From Phaeodactylum tricornutum CCAP 1055/1 (lineage: Eukaryota; Bacillariophyta; Bacillariophyceae; Surirellales; Neidiaceae): a DNA stretch of 64,000 nt. Below are positions 50,964 through 62,399 of the stretch, piece by piece; positions within the stretch are counted from its first letter, which is position 1, and the number at the start of each line of letters is the position of its first letter. The stretch covers positions 1-64,000 of the forward strand of contig NC_011680.1 in the NCBI RefSeq assembly GCF_000150955.2. Direction: 5' to 3'. The notes below the pieces were generated by a model. The model saw nothing but the letters and a program-made list of their open reading frames with translations, made no database searches and was not told where the DNA came from. The position numbers and the translations under genes are program-made.

Positions 50964-53900
50964 ATGCCACCGACGTGTAAAAAATCGAAGACTAGTTCTT
51001 CAATAGAGACTGAAGTCTGGAGAGATGGCGTTGATAATGCGAGTCGTTCTCGTTTACGCCAAGAGCTTAACCTGTTGCACAGTGAGATGGAAATAGCTCA
51101 ATATGGGAGGACGGTGAACGGGCAATTTCGAAAAAAAATGCCTAGAAAGCAATCTATTGTCCGAACCAAAAAGCGAAAAGACCTAGAAAAACGCGAAGCC
51201 AAGCAGCAGGAAATATTGGATGTAGTGGACACTTCACACAAACGACTTCGTGGCTCGAAAGCCGCTCAAGACTACAAAGTAATCGAAGGCAGTATTGTGT
51301 TTGGAACCAAAACCCAGGTAGAGACACAAGAAGAAGACGGTTTATCTGAGGTTTCAAAAGATGCAGGAGATGGGGAAAGGGAACACAATTTTGCTGAACC
51401 TAACGAAGGGGGTGAGTGTCCGGATACATATGAAAAAAGTGATATCGAGCACCCTGAAGAAGAAGTGGATAGTACCCACCTAGCCAAGGTTTCACCCCAG
51501 AAAACGTCTGGCTCTTCAGAACCGCGAAAGAGATCGCTTCATCGCCTCAAAAATTTCAAATCGCAACGTATGGCACACAAGCATGGCGATGCCCTAGGGG
51601 CTCACGCCCGTGGACAGTCGAAACTTGCTATCGAAAAGCTGAAGCAGGTTGCTCGGGAGGCGCCCTCTGCCCCACAAGTGTATTCATCGCTCGGAATGGT
51701 TTATGAAGACATTCTGAAAGACAGCCGTCGTCGGCATGAGACGGTAGATCGATGCCTCGATGATGACAATTTATCTGAGCATAGCCCTTTTTTCTCATCT
51801 TATCTAACCGAGGCCGGTGCGGAATTGGATTCGTCTTGCCATCGTAACTCAGCCTTCACTGACTTCTCTGATGCCTTGCTGAATGAATTAGTGGACATTG
51901 CAAAGAAAGCTTACGGATCGTACCATATTGCTGCCATTCTGTGCAAAAGAGACTACACACTCTGGGTACGAGCCGCTGAAATGGCCTTGGAAATTGCCCA
52001 TCTTCATTCATCTGTATTGGTTTTGCAGGGCGTTTCTGAAAGCGCTCAAACATTTCACCAGTCCGAATCGGAACGCTGGTTAAGCGAAGCTAAGCGCGAC
52101 TTTGAAACTGCCGACAACCTTCATCCTCCAGGCATCGATGTTCCCGCAAAGCTCGCTACTGTGCTGATAGAGCTTGGTTGTCTTTCGGAGGCGCTAACTC
52201 TGCTCACTGACTTGAAAAATCGGAAGTCAAAAGCGGACGCTTGCTCCGAGTTTGAGTCAAGTTATCAAGCGTGGCTACTTTACGCAAATCTCATGCTACA
52301 AATTGGACACGAATGTATTCAATGGGAGAAAGGAGTCCAAACAAACCGAAATTACATGTTTCGTCGATGGTTGCGGAAATTTGCATCAACTTTCAACTGG
52401 CGAGAAAGGCGTTTACAAGCACTTTGCAAAGCTCTCGAAGCTGCAGCAGGATCGACGAGTAGTGCACATTTACTAACGTGGCTTCAAAAACGAGCCGAAG
52501 ATCTCCCATTCGCGACAACACACGATGACGAGAGCCCTACTAGCACTGAAATGGTGGAGATTGATGTGCAATCAATTATGAGAGGTAGAGAAAGAGGTAT
52601 TGAAGAAGGCGATGATTCATATCACTTGACATCATCAAAAATAGAGCAAGATCTCCTTCTTCGTCGCAACGAAGCAGAACTGGCTGACTTTGACAAAACG
52701 ACAAGGGATATGATTGTAGACAATGCGTCCATAGCGGTAAAGCGACGTGCATCCATTCGCAAGGAGCTTATATACCGCCACCAACAGCAGATTGCGGATT
52801 TGTCCACCCTTGACTTAGGAAGCAGATTGAGAGAGACGAGTGTAGCTGATGCGTTGAACGAACGTGGAGGAGTCGCATGTGGGTTCATGTCAAGCCACTC
52901 TATTGGCGCGTCTTGTACTACTGTTTGCCAAATTTCGTCTATATTGATGCGTCACATGATCTTTTTGCATTTATTTGAAGGAGCTGTGTTGGTGGGAGAT
53001 ACTGTTGCTCTCTACATGAAAGAGCGGGCGGCTAGACATGAGCGAAGAAGCGAATTCCTTAGAATTCGAACTGCTAAGAGACTTTCTATTAGCAACAGGG
53101 TAGTGCAAGACGAGGCGTACGACGAAATGCACGACATTGAAAGCGATGATGAAGATATACTGTTATCGGACGAGGACCATCTAACAAACGAAACCGGTAT
53201 ATTTCTTTCTTTGAAGAGTGGGGCTTTGCCGCCTGAATTGCTAGTTCTCAAGTCTTTGGCGTATGTCGGTATAGGTGGAAAGGACTATCTTGCTGCCAAG
53301 GGTCTTGAGTCGGTCAACGCACTGGTCCAGGAGCCAGATAGCTGGTTCACTAAAGACACGAGACGCGTGAAAAACTGCGGTACATGCTGGGAAAGCTTTA
53401 GACAGGATATGACGGAACCCCTTCGCAAGACAACCGCGCTGTCGCTCACGGCTAAAGTAGTTGGGGAAGTAGGGAAAATGCGTGAAATGGCCAATTTTTT
53501 GAGGCCCCTGTTTGATGAATATGAAACTGTCCTTTTTGCACAAGGCTTTGTGGATCAATTGATAGAAACGCTTCAATCAATGCCATGTTCCAAAAGCACA
53601 TGCCATACGTTCGACGTTATTGTCGCCGCTTCACGCTTCCGCCTACAGATTGCAGCCAAAATAATATCATCAGGGCGTGATAAAAGCAAAAGTACAGCTC
53701 TGATAATATTGTCGTTGGAGAAGTCGTTGTCCATATTGTCAAAAATGTGGAGTATCGAAAGGGACAGATCAATTCCGGAACCATGTGTTACTTTACTGGC
53801 AGTTGTCGCCGAAGCTGCAAGGTTGGTCGCGAAGCTACAGATGGGCTCTGATATCACTCAAAGTTCGCTTGAAAATATATATACCCACATTTTAAGAGCT

Positions 53901-55649
53901 GTTTCGCATATCTGTGATCACGATGGCCTCGATCTTACACTGGACTGCAAGGATGATGTGCTGGAGTTATTGTCAGAGGCTCCGTTCGCTGTGTCTTGGA
54001 TGTCAAGCTCGCATGAAGTTATTGCATTGCGATCGTATAACATGTGCGTCGCTAAGAACGTATCGTTCTTTTCTGGCTGGGAGAAGGGAGAATTTGCTGA
54101 GCAGCTTTTGCGCTACCGCGAGGTTCCAAACTTGTTTGGAGTTACAACAGCAGATTCTAGAACTTCTGGGTTTGTAGGATTATCTCTTGAGATCGAGCTT
54201 GAGCAGGTTTGGCACGTCATGCATAGTATTGTTCCTGAAACATCTGCTTTCGACTTCAGAAACCAGTTGATGGCAGTGCGCAAGACTCAGTGGTATGAAG
54301 AAACAAAAGGCGATATAGAGGCAGCAGAGATGCGCTTTTCTATTGCCTCTTTTGGGGAGGATTCGGGCCTGAGTCTCCTGTTGAGTTTCGCTAAGATTTG
54401 CTTGGAGCGAGCCAAGTTGTCGCGTTCAGAGCTCGAGAAGAACAAAAATGTGCTGAATGCTCTCAGTATTATTTTGCCTATTTCACAATTCTGCTTAAAT
54501 ACGAAAGTTTGGGAGTCTGCTATAGGAAGCGCTGCTGCTGGCGCTAACGGTGAACGTGTGGCATTAGAATTTAAGAGAATTCGCAAGTTTGGTATGGGAG
54601 GCACGGTGCGTCCCTCAGGTCGCGAATCGGCCAGTACAAAGAAACGTGCCTTGGAACCGCAAGGGAGTGAAACAAGATTCCGAGGCTGGTTCGAAGGGGA
54701 GAACAACAAATATCCCATGCGTAATTTTTTGAATATTCCTTGTAGTTCATTCAGAGACGCCTGGCATTCCTGTTCAGGCGATGAAACCGTTGTGTCAATC
54801 GAAACGAAAACAGCTATGCAAAGGTTGGCGAGATCAGTGGGACTTCTTCGAAATTGTTATACGGAGCAAGCGATAGAGCGAGCATCGTTGAGTATTGCGA
54901 CTTTGCTTCTGGATCTTGCAGCGAAACCTGGTTGCCGCAATCCATTTATTTGCATGCAACAAGCTACTCTTTTTTCAAGCCAAGCTGCGAAGGGAGGGAC
55001 AAGCGATCAGCCTTTCAAAGTTTCTCTTCCAAATCAACTCGCGGTCCAGCCTGCACAAGCATTAGCAATCCTTGGAAGGGCCGACTGCTTACAGGCAATA
55101 CACTTCTGCGATGAAGCTGCTTATCTATGTTGGTTTGTCGTCAGTCTTTGCAGACAACGACGCGATCATCGACGAGATGATTTCGGGTGGACTCGTCAGT
55201 GGAAAATCATTGCCGTGTATGCGTACAATGTAAGTGTTGGGATTCGATTAACGTCAAATTTACTCAACAAAATAAGAGAGAAATCCTCAGAATCAGGGTT
55301 TACATGGAGTTCTGAGTCTGTGAAAGAGCTGCAACAAGCCAGGGCCGATGGAATTGCGTGGAGTGCTACGCTTTGTGGAGACGGCAGCGTCCAGAAAAAT
55401 AAAAATACTGAAGAAGACGAAGGAGAAATAGACGTAGAATCATTTTCTCCAGCAATCAAAGTTGACCGATCTACTGGATTCACCGAAGTAGGCGATGTGC
55501 TTGCTGATGCACCGGTGCTCAACAATAGTAACCCTTCAGTTGGGCTTCAATGTTCGTCTTCAGAAGAATCTCCCATGAAGCCCGGACCCTTCCTCCCTGA
55601 TGCTGCCGGTAACTATCTTGAATCCTCGCCAGGCAAGCTTCAGGGCTGA
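50964..55649 (+). CDS. TFIIIC TPR subunit (GTF3C3/Tfc4-like)
   Basis: Single exon of 1561 aa from the ATG at 50964 (1633 from 50748). After a charged, acidic N-terminus comes a TPR region beginning AHKHGDALGAHARGQSKLAIEKLKQVAREAPSAPQVY; this excerpt, kept short here as GDALGAHARGQSKLAIEKL, matches the first TPR of the TFIIIC 102-kDa/tau131 subunit, as does DYTLWVRAAEMALE. The subunit bridges TFIIIC to TFIIIB on RNA polymerase III genes. The rest is a long helical solenoid with coiled and acidic inserts and is poorly conserved. Its unusual length is due to those inserts. The call rests on the TPR block. Confidence 0.72.
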   Translation: MPPTCKKSKTSSSIETEVWRDGVDNASRSRLRQELNLLHSEMEIAQYGRTVNGQFRKKMPRKQSIVRTKKRKDLEKREAKQQEILDVVDTSHKRLRGSKAAQDYKVIEGSIVFGTKTQVETQEEDGLSEVSKDAGDGEREHNFAEPNEGGECPDTYEKSDIEHPEEEVDSTHLAKVSPQKTSGSSEPRKRSLHRLKNFKSQRMAHKHGDALGAHARGQSKLAIEKLKQVAREAPSAPQVYSSLGMVYEDILKDSRRRHETVDRCLDDDNLSEHSPFFSSYLTEAGAELDSSCHRNSAFTDFSDALLNELVDIAKKAYGSYHIAAILCKRDYTLWVRAAEMALEIAHLHSSVLVLQGVSESAQTFHQSESERWLSEAKRDFETADNLHPPGIDVPAKLATVLIELGCLSEALTLLTDLKNRKSKADACSEFESSYQAWLLYANLMLQIGHECIQWEKGVQTNRNYMFRRWLRKFASTFNWRERRLQALCKALEAAAGSTSSAHLLTWLQKRAEDLPFATTHDDESPTSTEMVEIDVQSIMRGRERGIEEGDDSYHLTSSKIEQDLLLRRNEAELADFDKTTRDMIVDNASIAVKRRASIRKELIYRHQQQIADLSTLDLGSRLRETSVADALNERGGVACGFMSSHSIGASCTTVCQISSILMRHMIFLHLFEGAVLVGDTVALYMKERAARHERRSEFLRIRTAKRLSISNRVVQDEAYDEMHDIESDDEDILLSDEDHLTNETGIFLSLKSGALPPELLVLKSLAYVGIGGKDYLAAKGLESVNALVQEPDSWFTKDTRRVKNCGTCWESFRQDMTEPLRKTTALSLTAKVVGEVGKMREMANFLRPLFDEYETVLFAQGFVDQLIETLQSMPCSKSTCHTFDVIVAASRFRLQIAAKIISSGRDKSKSTALIILSLEKSLSILSKMWSIERDRSIPEPCVTLLAVVAEAARLVAKLQMGSDITQSSLENIYTHILRAVSHICDHDGLDLTLDCKDDVLELLSEAPFAVSWMSSSHEVIALRSYNMCVAKNVSFFSGWEKGEFAEQLLRYREVPNLFGVTTADSRTSGFVGLSLEIELEQVWHVMHSIVPETSAFDFRNQLMAVRKTQWYEETKGDIEAAEMRFSIASFGEDSGLSLLLSFAKICLERAKLSRSELEKNKNVLNALSIILPISQFCLNTKVWESAIGSAAAGANGERVALEFKRIRKFGMGGTVRPSGRESASTKKRALEPQGSETRFRGWFEGENNKYPMRNFLNIPCSSFRDAWHSCSGDETVVSIETKTAMQRLARSVGLLRNCYTEQAIERASLSIATLLLDLAAKPGCRNPFICMQQATLFSSQAAKGGTSDQPFKVSLPNQLAVQPAQALAILGRADCLQAIHFCDEAAYLCWFVVSLCRQRRDHRRDDFGWTRQWKIIAVYAYNVSVGIRLTSNLLNKIREKSSESGFTWSSESVKELQQARADGIAWSATLCGDGSVQKNKNTEEDEGEIDVESFSPAIKVDRSTGFTEVGDVLADAPVLNNSNPSVGLQCSSSEESPMKPGPFLPDAAGNYLESSPGKLQG

Positions 55650-55840
55650 TCTCTCAAACATCGTCGAACTTTGAAAAGTCTCCCCAGACATGCAGAAAAA
55701 GACTTTTTTCTCGAATTATGTGCAGATAGCGGTTCCAATAGAATCTACATTGATAAGAAGTTAATCTAACTGTTAATCCCTTTCATCACTTTTCCGAGAT
55801 CTAAACTTCTGTTGGCTCCCACTCCTTCGTTGTAAAGTTA

Positions 55841-58800
55841 TCATATATTACAGCAATCGAGAATCAACCCATCGTCTGTTGGACAACAATTACCACTAAG
55901 TCCACCATTGCGGCATGAATCATAGTTCAGGCAAGAGGAATACTTTATAAAACGATCATGCACAATAGTTGATGCTTCAGATTTTTTCTCAACCGCTGAT
56001 AATGTAATCATAGACGGCGAAAATCCTTTACGATTTGCTATCCAGAACAGCAATTGGCTTTTGCTGAGTCCGGCGTCGAGTTCAGCGCTGAAGACTCCTT
56101 GCGCTTCCTCCCAGGCCGCCTGAGGGTCCATGATTGCGTGATCCCCAACAACAAAGCCCCTCCAAGCCATCTCAACTTCCCCAAGACCATTGAGTATGTT
56201 TGTGTACTCCTCAGTGACATATTTTCGACTGAATAGCTCTCCAGTAGCCGCCGTAAGTGGGATGAAATTGATCATGTGCACGTAGAGCTGTGACGTACCG
56301 AACCAAGTTGAGCATATGACGTCAAGCATTCCAAGGTTTCCGACCATGTAATTTTTAGCAAACGAATTACTATAGACACCGGTCACCTCTGTTTGATTTG
56401 TTGACTTTAAAGGTATCATCTGCCAGTATGTTTGTGCTCCACGTATTTCTGTAGCCAGAAGCAATCTGGCGAAGTCTGTCCCCTCCGACGTACTTTCATT
56501 TGGAGTTTCCGCTTCTTTATGCCGAACTAGCGACCAAAGATATGCTCCGTAGTAACCATTGACCGCCTCACTCGAACTCTCTTGCGACTTTCCATTTCCA
56601 AACGGAAAGAGACCAGACGCAAAGGAGTGACCGTCAAACCATGACTTATGCCGCGCTAGAGGGAAGAAGGCCCCGTTGCCCGTCTGTGACGCCGAATTAG
56701 AATCATGTGCGATATCATAAAAGATACTGAACGGAACAAAAAGCGGATAAGGTTTGCGAAGAAAAGTTGTCCTAGTATTTGGATGTTTGGACTTACGCAT
56801 CGACCTTGTCTCCGTATTTCAAAATGAACGAACGATCTAGTCTTCCCAACACTGCACACGCATACAATATGTAGCCGTAATGAAAATGGTGATCGTTGTA
56901 TCTGCCGTTTCCGAAGTCCCTGTTTGAATCTCGAAGGCCGTCGACACTCACCATTCCGCCAAAATTTGTATCGTAGACTAGTGAGTCAGAAATGTTGCTC
57001 GTCAAAAACTGCTGTAGGCGACTTGTCAAAAGGGAAAGCGTCCCGTTGAAGATCAAATCTAGCCTTTTCTCTTGCGATTCAAAGAGCTTGCTATTGTTCA
57101 TAACATTTGTATTTTCATCGACTTCAACGCCACCAGTCCGGAGCACGTCCGCAATGTGCGCGAGCTGTGACAGACGAGCGATTTGCTTGCCGAATCCGTA
57201 AATATTCTCGGTAAGAGTTGGTAAGGCCAGGTTCATATCTTTTTCGAGACTTTCAATGAGGGTGGATCGAATGTTGAGATCAAGGTACGCCTTGTTGCTA
57301 TTCGATCCCGTGTCTCCATCGAAGCCCAGGGATGGCAGGTTTTCATCGTATACCCAAGACGATCCGAGAATAGGAGTCATAGTGCCTTTAATACACTTGT
57401 AAGCAAGATCAAACGTTTCATCAGGAAGTTGCACGCTTGAAAGAAGACTCTGCGCATGATGAGGCAGAGCTAGCATCAGTAACGAATCGGCTGCGCTTGC
57501 GCTGGTTGCGGGAGCAAAGGCTTTCACTCCAAAGTCAAATTGTATTGTACCAATGCAACCAGGAGAGGAAGAAGACGACAGAACGGATTTCACAGCTGAC
57601 TCCGAAGCGGCGTTTGTTCCTTTTGCTCCCGACAAGAAATTTAACGACTTGGTGGCAGCTGACAATGCAGAATTATGCGCCGACGTCCGAAACGACCAGC
57701 TCACTTCCCCCGAAATAGGGTATACTCCAGCATGATATATCAAACGCTGCAGACCAGTTGACTTTGTTACATCAATTACATTGTTGGATGGTTTGGAAAC
57801 TGACGGAGGAATATAGGCGAGCCGGATAACACCTTTGAATGCGCTCGATGCTGTAATTGTGGTCTTTTGGATTTTATCGAATTGCAAAGTAACGGGCTCG
57901 GAAGCAAAGACAATCCAATTCATGCCCTCCTGTGTTTCCAGTATAAACTGAACTCCATGGAGCGACATTTGGCTCTCTTTTGAAGGATCCGTATTTTCAA
58001 TGCTGTAACACACTCCATAACTTAAATAGCGATCTGTATCATTCCTTAACGCCTCGACTCGCGGACAAAACGTACTCTTGAAAATGGAAAGTGCCCGAAT
58101 TTTTGGTGTCACATTATCATATCTGAGGGTAACATACGGACTACCTTGAACAAGATATGATTCCCAAGTACCTCCATTCATAGTAGAGTATTGCACTGTC
58201 ACACTCAACGGATCAAAGGCCGTGATATGGCGCTGACTGGTAGATTCAACACTGGCGAAAGTAAGGTCAGGGAAAAAGTCATCGTGAATCTCCTTAGGTA
58301 ATTCTCGTCGATGACTTGCTGGATAAGACACTTGTAACAGCTCCTTGGACCATTTATACGCGTACGGGTAGACAACAATTGGATACGACAAGCCGCGATC
58401 CGCGGTCGTAGGCAACACTAAATTCGTCCAAAATGCGCCGGTTGGAAAGGGAAAGATAAAAACTCGGGAGGGATCCTTTCCTTTGTATACGAGACTCGGA
58501 TGAAAAAGGTCTTTGTCCAGAACTTTAGAGACTGGGTCGCCGTACTGTGCCCGATCCACCCAAGGAAACGGCATGCGAAAGCTCAACTCTTCCTTGGGTG
58601 TTCTTATCACTCTCCCCGACTGGCCTTTTGAAAAGAAAATAACCGAGCACAAGAAAGCCAACAATGTTAGGGAACCCACAGACAAAAGAAGATAACCCAT
58701 AGGATGCTGACGGCGTAAATTGTTTATCGAGAAGAATCGCAAGCAGGATTTGGGCTCCATCCGTTCACTTCGACTCGAGTCGATGGGCCGTACGCCATTG

Positions 58801-59033
58801 ACATTGGACATGACAATTTGCTGAAAGTCCTGCTTTGCAATTTTTGATCGATCATCGTCTTGCTCATTGTCGGTTGGAAGCAAAGATTCGCCTACCAACG
58901 AGTCTTGATCAGTTGGGACGGACACTGCGTTTTCCCGGCGGTTGACTTGCGATTGGTCGTCAATGCTGCCGTAGAAGTAGTGGTATTGAGGCCGTTGGTT
59001 TGCAGCGCCGCTTTTAGAGTCCGGTGTCTCCAT
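55841..59033 (-). CDS. GH81 endo-1,3-beta-glucanase, membrane-anchored
   Basis: Two exons, 59033-56797 and 56726-55841, joined in phase across a 70-nt GT-AG intron; 1040 aa. A cytosolic N-terminus of about 110 residues precedes one membrane helix at 112-134 (type II topology). GH81 features are SRVFIFPFPTGAFWTNLVL, GRYNDHHFHYGYILYACAVL with the catalytic Asp, and HKSWFDGHSFASGLFPFGNG followed by QESSSEAVNGYYGAYLW with the acidic residues. The C-terminus is a small Cys-rich tail (CLNYDSCRNGGLSGNCC). The likely substrate is chrysolaminarin or callose-type beta-1,3-glucan. Confidence 0.93.
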
Positions 59034-60760
59034 GATGTTCTAATTCTTACGGGCCTGAAGTGACTTAAAGACAGGTATATTTCAAGCTCTTTTCTCACTC
59101 GGAACTTGTGAAAATCAACTAAGAGAAATATCGGTCTTTTAATTCGAAGGTGCTCTGTCGAACAAAATCTGGGAAAGGGGTACACAAATTGTAACTTGCT
59201 TTCACAGTCAATACTCTTGCTGAGGTCTCGGTTTGCCTCGTGGTGTATTGACTCTGATTGCACGACAGCAAGATCGATGGGAGCGTTTCTTACGTTTGTG
59301 CCAAGTTAAGTGGGGAACGCAAAAACAGCTCTGTTTAGTGCGCACATTGACACATATTAATTTATTGAAACGAGAGGAGACGGTTCTGAAGACTCGAAAC
59401 TGACAGTGATTTACTCAATTCCACTTAGGAAATCGAATCACAACACCGTTTTACATAAGCTCTCGATTGGGGAGAGACAATAGCTGGACATGCGAAATTT
59501 ACTCGAAGACGTCCATCCTGTGAACAACGTAATTGTGTATCATAACTGTGTTTTTGCTGGATAACTGCAAGTTGGCGGCTTGATTCTTTGAAACTACTCG
59601 AGAGAGGTAGAGACACAATAAGGAGAGACAACGATTCAGCACCAGCAGCAGAGAGTGAACGTGGCAACATCTTAGAAAAATATGAACGTAACAGCAATCC
59701 TTAAAACAAGGACAAGAAAACTTCAGTGCTTCAACAGTAAACACAAGAAGATGGTTACAAAATTTGTTGCTTTTGCAACTCGTCTCTTGGCAACAAAATC
59801 AATCCGGGTGCGTCATGGATGCACACTATCAGGTCGCAAAGAAATACGTTTGGCGCGATTTTTTCCGTGAGCTTTGCCTCACCCCGTTCTCACTTTTTGC
59901 GCGCTGCCAACAGGCTTCTGCTACTCCTTGTTCTTGGGGGACTGTGAGTCTTTTACACCGCTTCTTCGGATTACAAGGCGAGGAGACACACGATGACACA
60001 GCCAACAATGTTCTTGCTAGAGTGGTCAACAAAACTCCGAAACCAATTTCTCCTGCATATGAATTGCAACTGCAACAAGCTAGACAAGCGTTTGTACAGG
60101 AGCATTATTTAATCATGACGGGTCGAATCCACATAGCCACTGCAGCACCATCTGCTGGATCACAAAATTTTAGATTTTGTTTACGTGAGTCCCTACAGGC
60201 TTTTCAACACATTCCTGTCCACTCGAATGAGGGCATCAACTATATGACTCTTCCTCAATAGGATGATCTAATGTAAAGGCTGATGAAACCTTTCTTGTGG
60301 TTATGGAGTCCCAATCTCTACAGTTAGAAAATGTTTTGTATTGGCGGAGGCAAAGATGTATCCCAGTATTGTTGTTTGTGCACAAAGAACTTTTCCACGT
60401 TTCGCAATAGCCCGTGCGCTAAATGAAAGCTTATTGCTGAAGTTGTACTACCTTAATTTTAGTGACAGCTTTTATGCAAGAACATGGCTCATATTAGGGC
60501 TGCTAAGGTCTAAACTGTTTCCTGATATTTCAGTATGACAAACATAGAAATGGAAATCTGTTGGTTATTTTGCCGTAAGATTTTAAAAACAATGCTATGA
60601 AACCATACTTGTTTTTTCTACTGTTAGAATGGGCAGAATGAGTTAATCTCACCGTAGTCAATACCATACATTGCATGCAGGACGTGATGGTATGTAAAGC
60701 AAGCAAGATTAAAATACAGTTGCTGTGACACATTGCCTATGGCACACCACTTGATCCACT
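59034..60760. other. intergenic, no supported gene
   Basis: Contains the promoter of the GH81 gene, with TTCACAGTCAA at about 59201 (TTGACTGTGAA in that gene's sense) about 170 bp upstream. An open frame from 59815 to 60261 (148 codons from ATG) was noted, but it resembles nothing known and lies at the edge of repeat-rich DNA, so it is not called. From about 60262 the sequence is AT-rich and looks like decayed repeats. Confidence 0.4.
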
Positions 60761-62399
60761 GCCACTGCATTTGTTCAGTCCTCTCACATTATTGTTTGTA
60801 GCTCAGAATCTCAAAGTCCAGATCTGAATGATTGACAACCAAACAGGCGCACTCACAGAGTCTTCTGTGCCGTTGAGAGACCAATGCACCAACAACATGA
60901 CAGCTCCATCGGTTCCATTGTTGAATGCCGTGACTTGGTATGCACAGTACTACTGGCCACTACCAATGTAATCCAGACCAACTGTTCCATTTCCTTGAAC
61001 AAAGTTGTTGTTAACCAGTGTAGAGCTGACCAACAATAGAGCTGCCAAGATCTCCGGTTTTCGATGGAAAAACAATAACATAAACATGGTACCAGCTATG
61101 TTAGACATCTGAGACTCTCTCAAACACTTTTGTTGTTCAAGCTTATCTAGACTAGAATCCCATGCTTCTTAAGCTGTTAGTTCCACATGAACACAAGTAT
61201 CAATCTCTGTCAGGGTAGGCAACCATGCCTGGAACCCTGACATGACTCCTCTGTAATTCCAAAGAATTACGCAATTTTGTCTTACATTAGGAACATAGAT
61301 AGAGAGAGTTGTTTTGCGGTTGTGACACAAATGTTTAGGCACATCATCAACAATCAAACTGTTTGTACATAATTGATTTGGGCACCACGGCAACAGGTCT
61401 TGCTAATCTCCCGTCATGTCCTACACTTGAAACACATCCAAGATAAATATTATACCGGTGACTGGGTTGTTGAATGCAGTACTTGGTTTATACTTATCCC
61501 AATAAGGTATAACCATGCATTTCTGCCTGGTTGTACTGTTTATGTGGAAAACCCTCCCCGTAATACATGTATCCGCATGAGGGGCAAGATCCATGCAACC
61601 TTTGAATCTTGAACTTGTTGATCCTGCAACTATGCAACTAATTCCACGGTTTTCATTGGCTTGAATCCATTGCTTGTTTGACTTCAGTCCAGCAATTGAT
61701 AGCTTCATTTAATATCAAACAAGGATGACTGACAACATCTTGTTGACCCCAATGAGTCAATTGCGTGTTTTGTCTTCAAAAGCAACCCTCTGTTTCATTA
61801 TCTTGTTTGAGAGACCAAACTGATAACCTGCATCGGTTGCCTCATCTGTTACATAGTACAACCAATGTACGTACAAGAGACAGGAATAACGCAATATCAA
61901 CAATACCTGGTAAAGCAAGTGGGCGTTATTATGAATGACCTGCAATACACCTAAGCGGACTTAGGGACTGTAAAACTCAGCTTGCTTATGACGCTCCCCA
62001 CGGGTTAGATAGCGGATACAAGGACCTATGCTAATGCAATATTTGGATCAATGAATTTCTAAAACAATGAGAGGAAGATTATTCTACTACTAGTCCATGA
62101 GAATTGGTCTGTCCATACAAATGAAAGACCTCTTACCATGTGCCAGATAATCTTACTCCCACATAGAGTAATATCTTTCCTAGGTACAAATCCCACACAG
62201 AACCACTTGATGAGTAACCAATCCTGCTTGTCACTCTCCTTGTAGTTTGTGGGACTGTGTCCTATTCTCCATCCTTGAGTTCAACTCCCGTGGCTTCCGA
62301 TACAGGACACCCCTGATCATACCGCGTTTACATCGGGTTGTACAATAAGGCCAACATAAAGGAAACAATCTCAACACGATTCCCACCTTGACTCACATT
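60760..62399 (-). mobile_element. copia-type (CoDi) fossil, minus strand
   Basis: On the minus strand, a stretch at about 61421-61708 contains HADTC within a setting like the aspartic-protease region of diatom copia polyproteins. The flanking kilobase has many short open pieces but nothing else that I can name with confidence. The copy is a broken fragment without recognisable terminal repeats of its own. It looks old, and its orientation is opposite to the gag-like fragment to its right. Confidence 0.5.

Noticed and set aside
59815-60261. 148-codon open frame as a gene
   Set aside because: No recognisable domain, no promoter motif nearby, and it sits at the edge of repeat-rich DNA.
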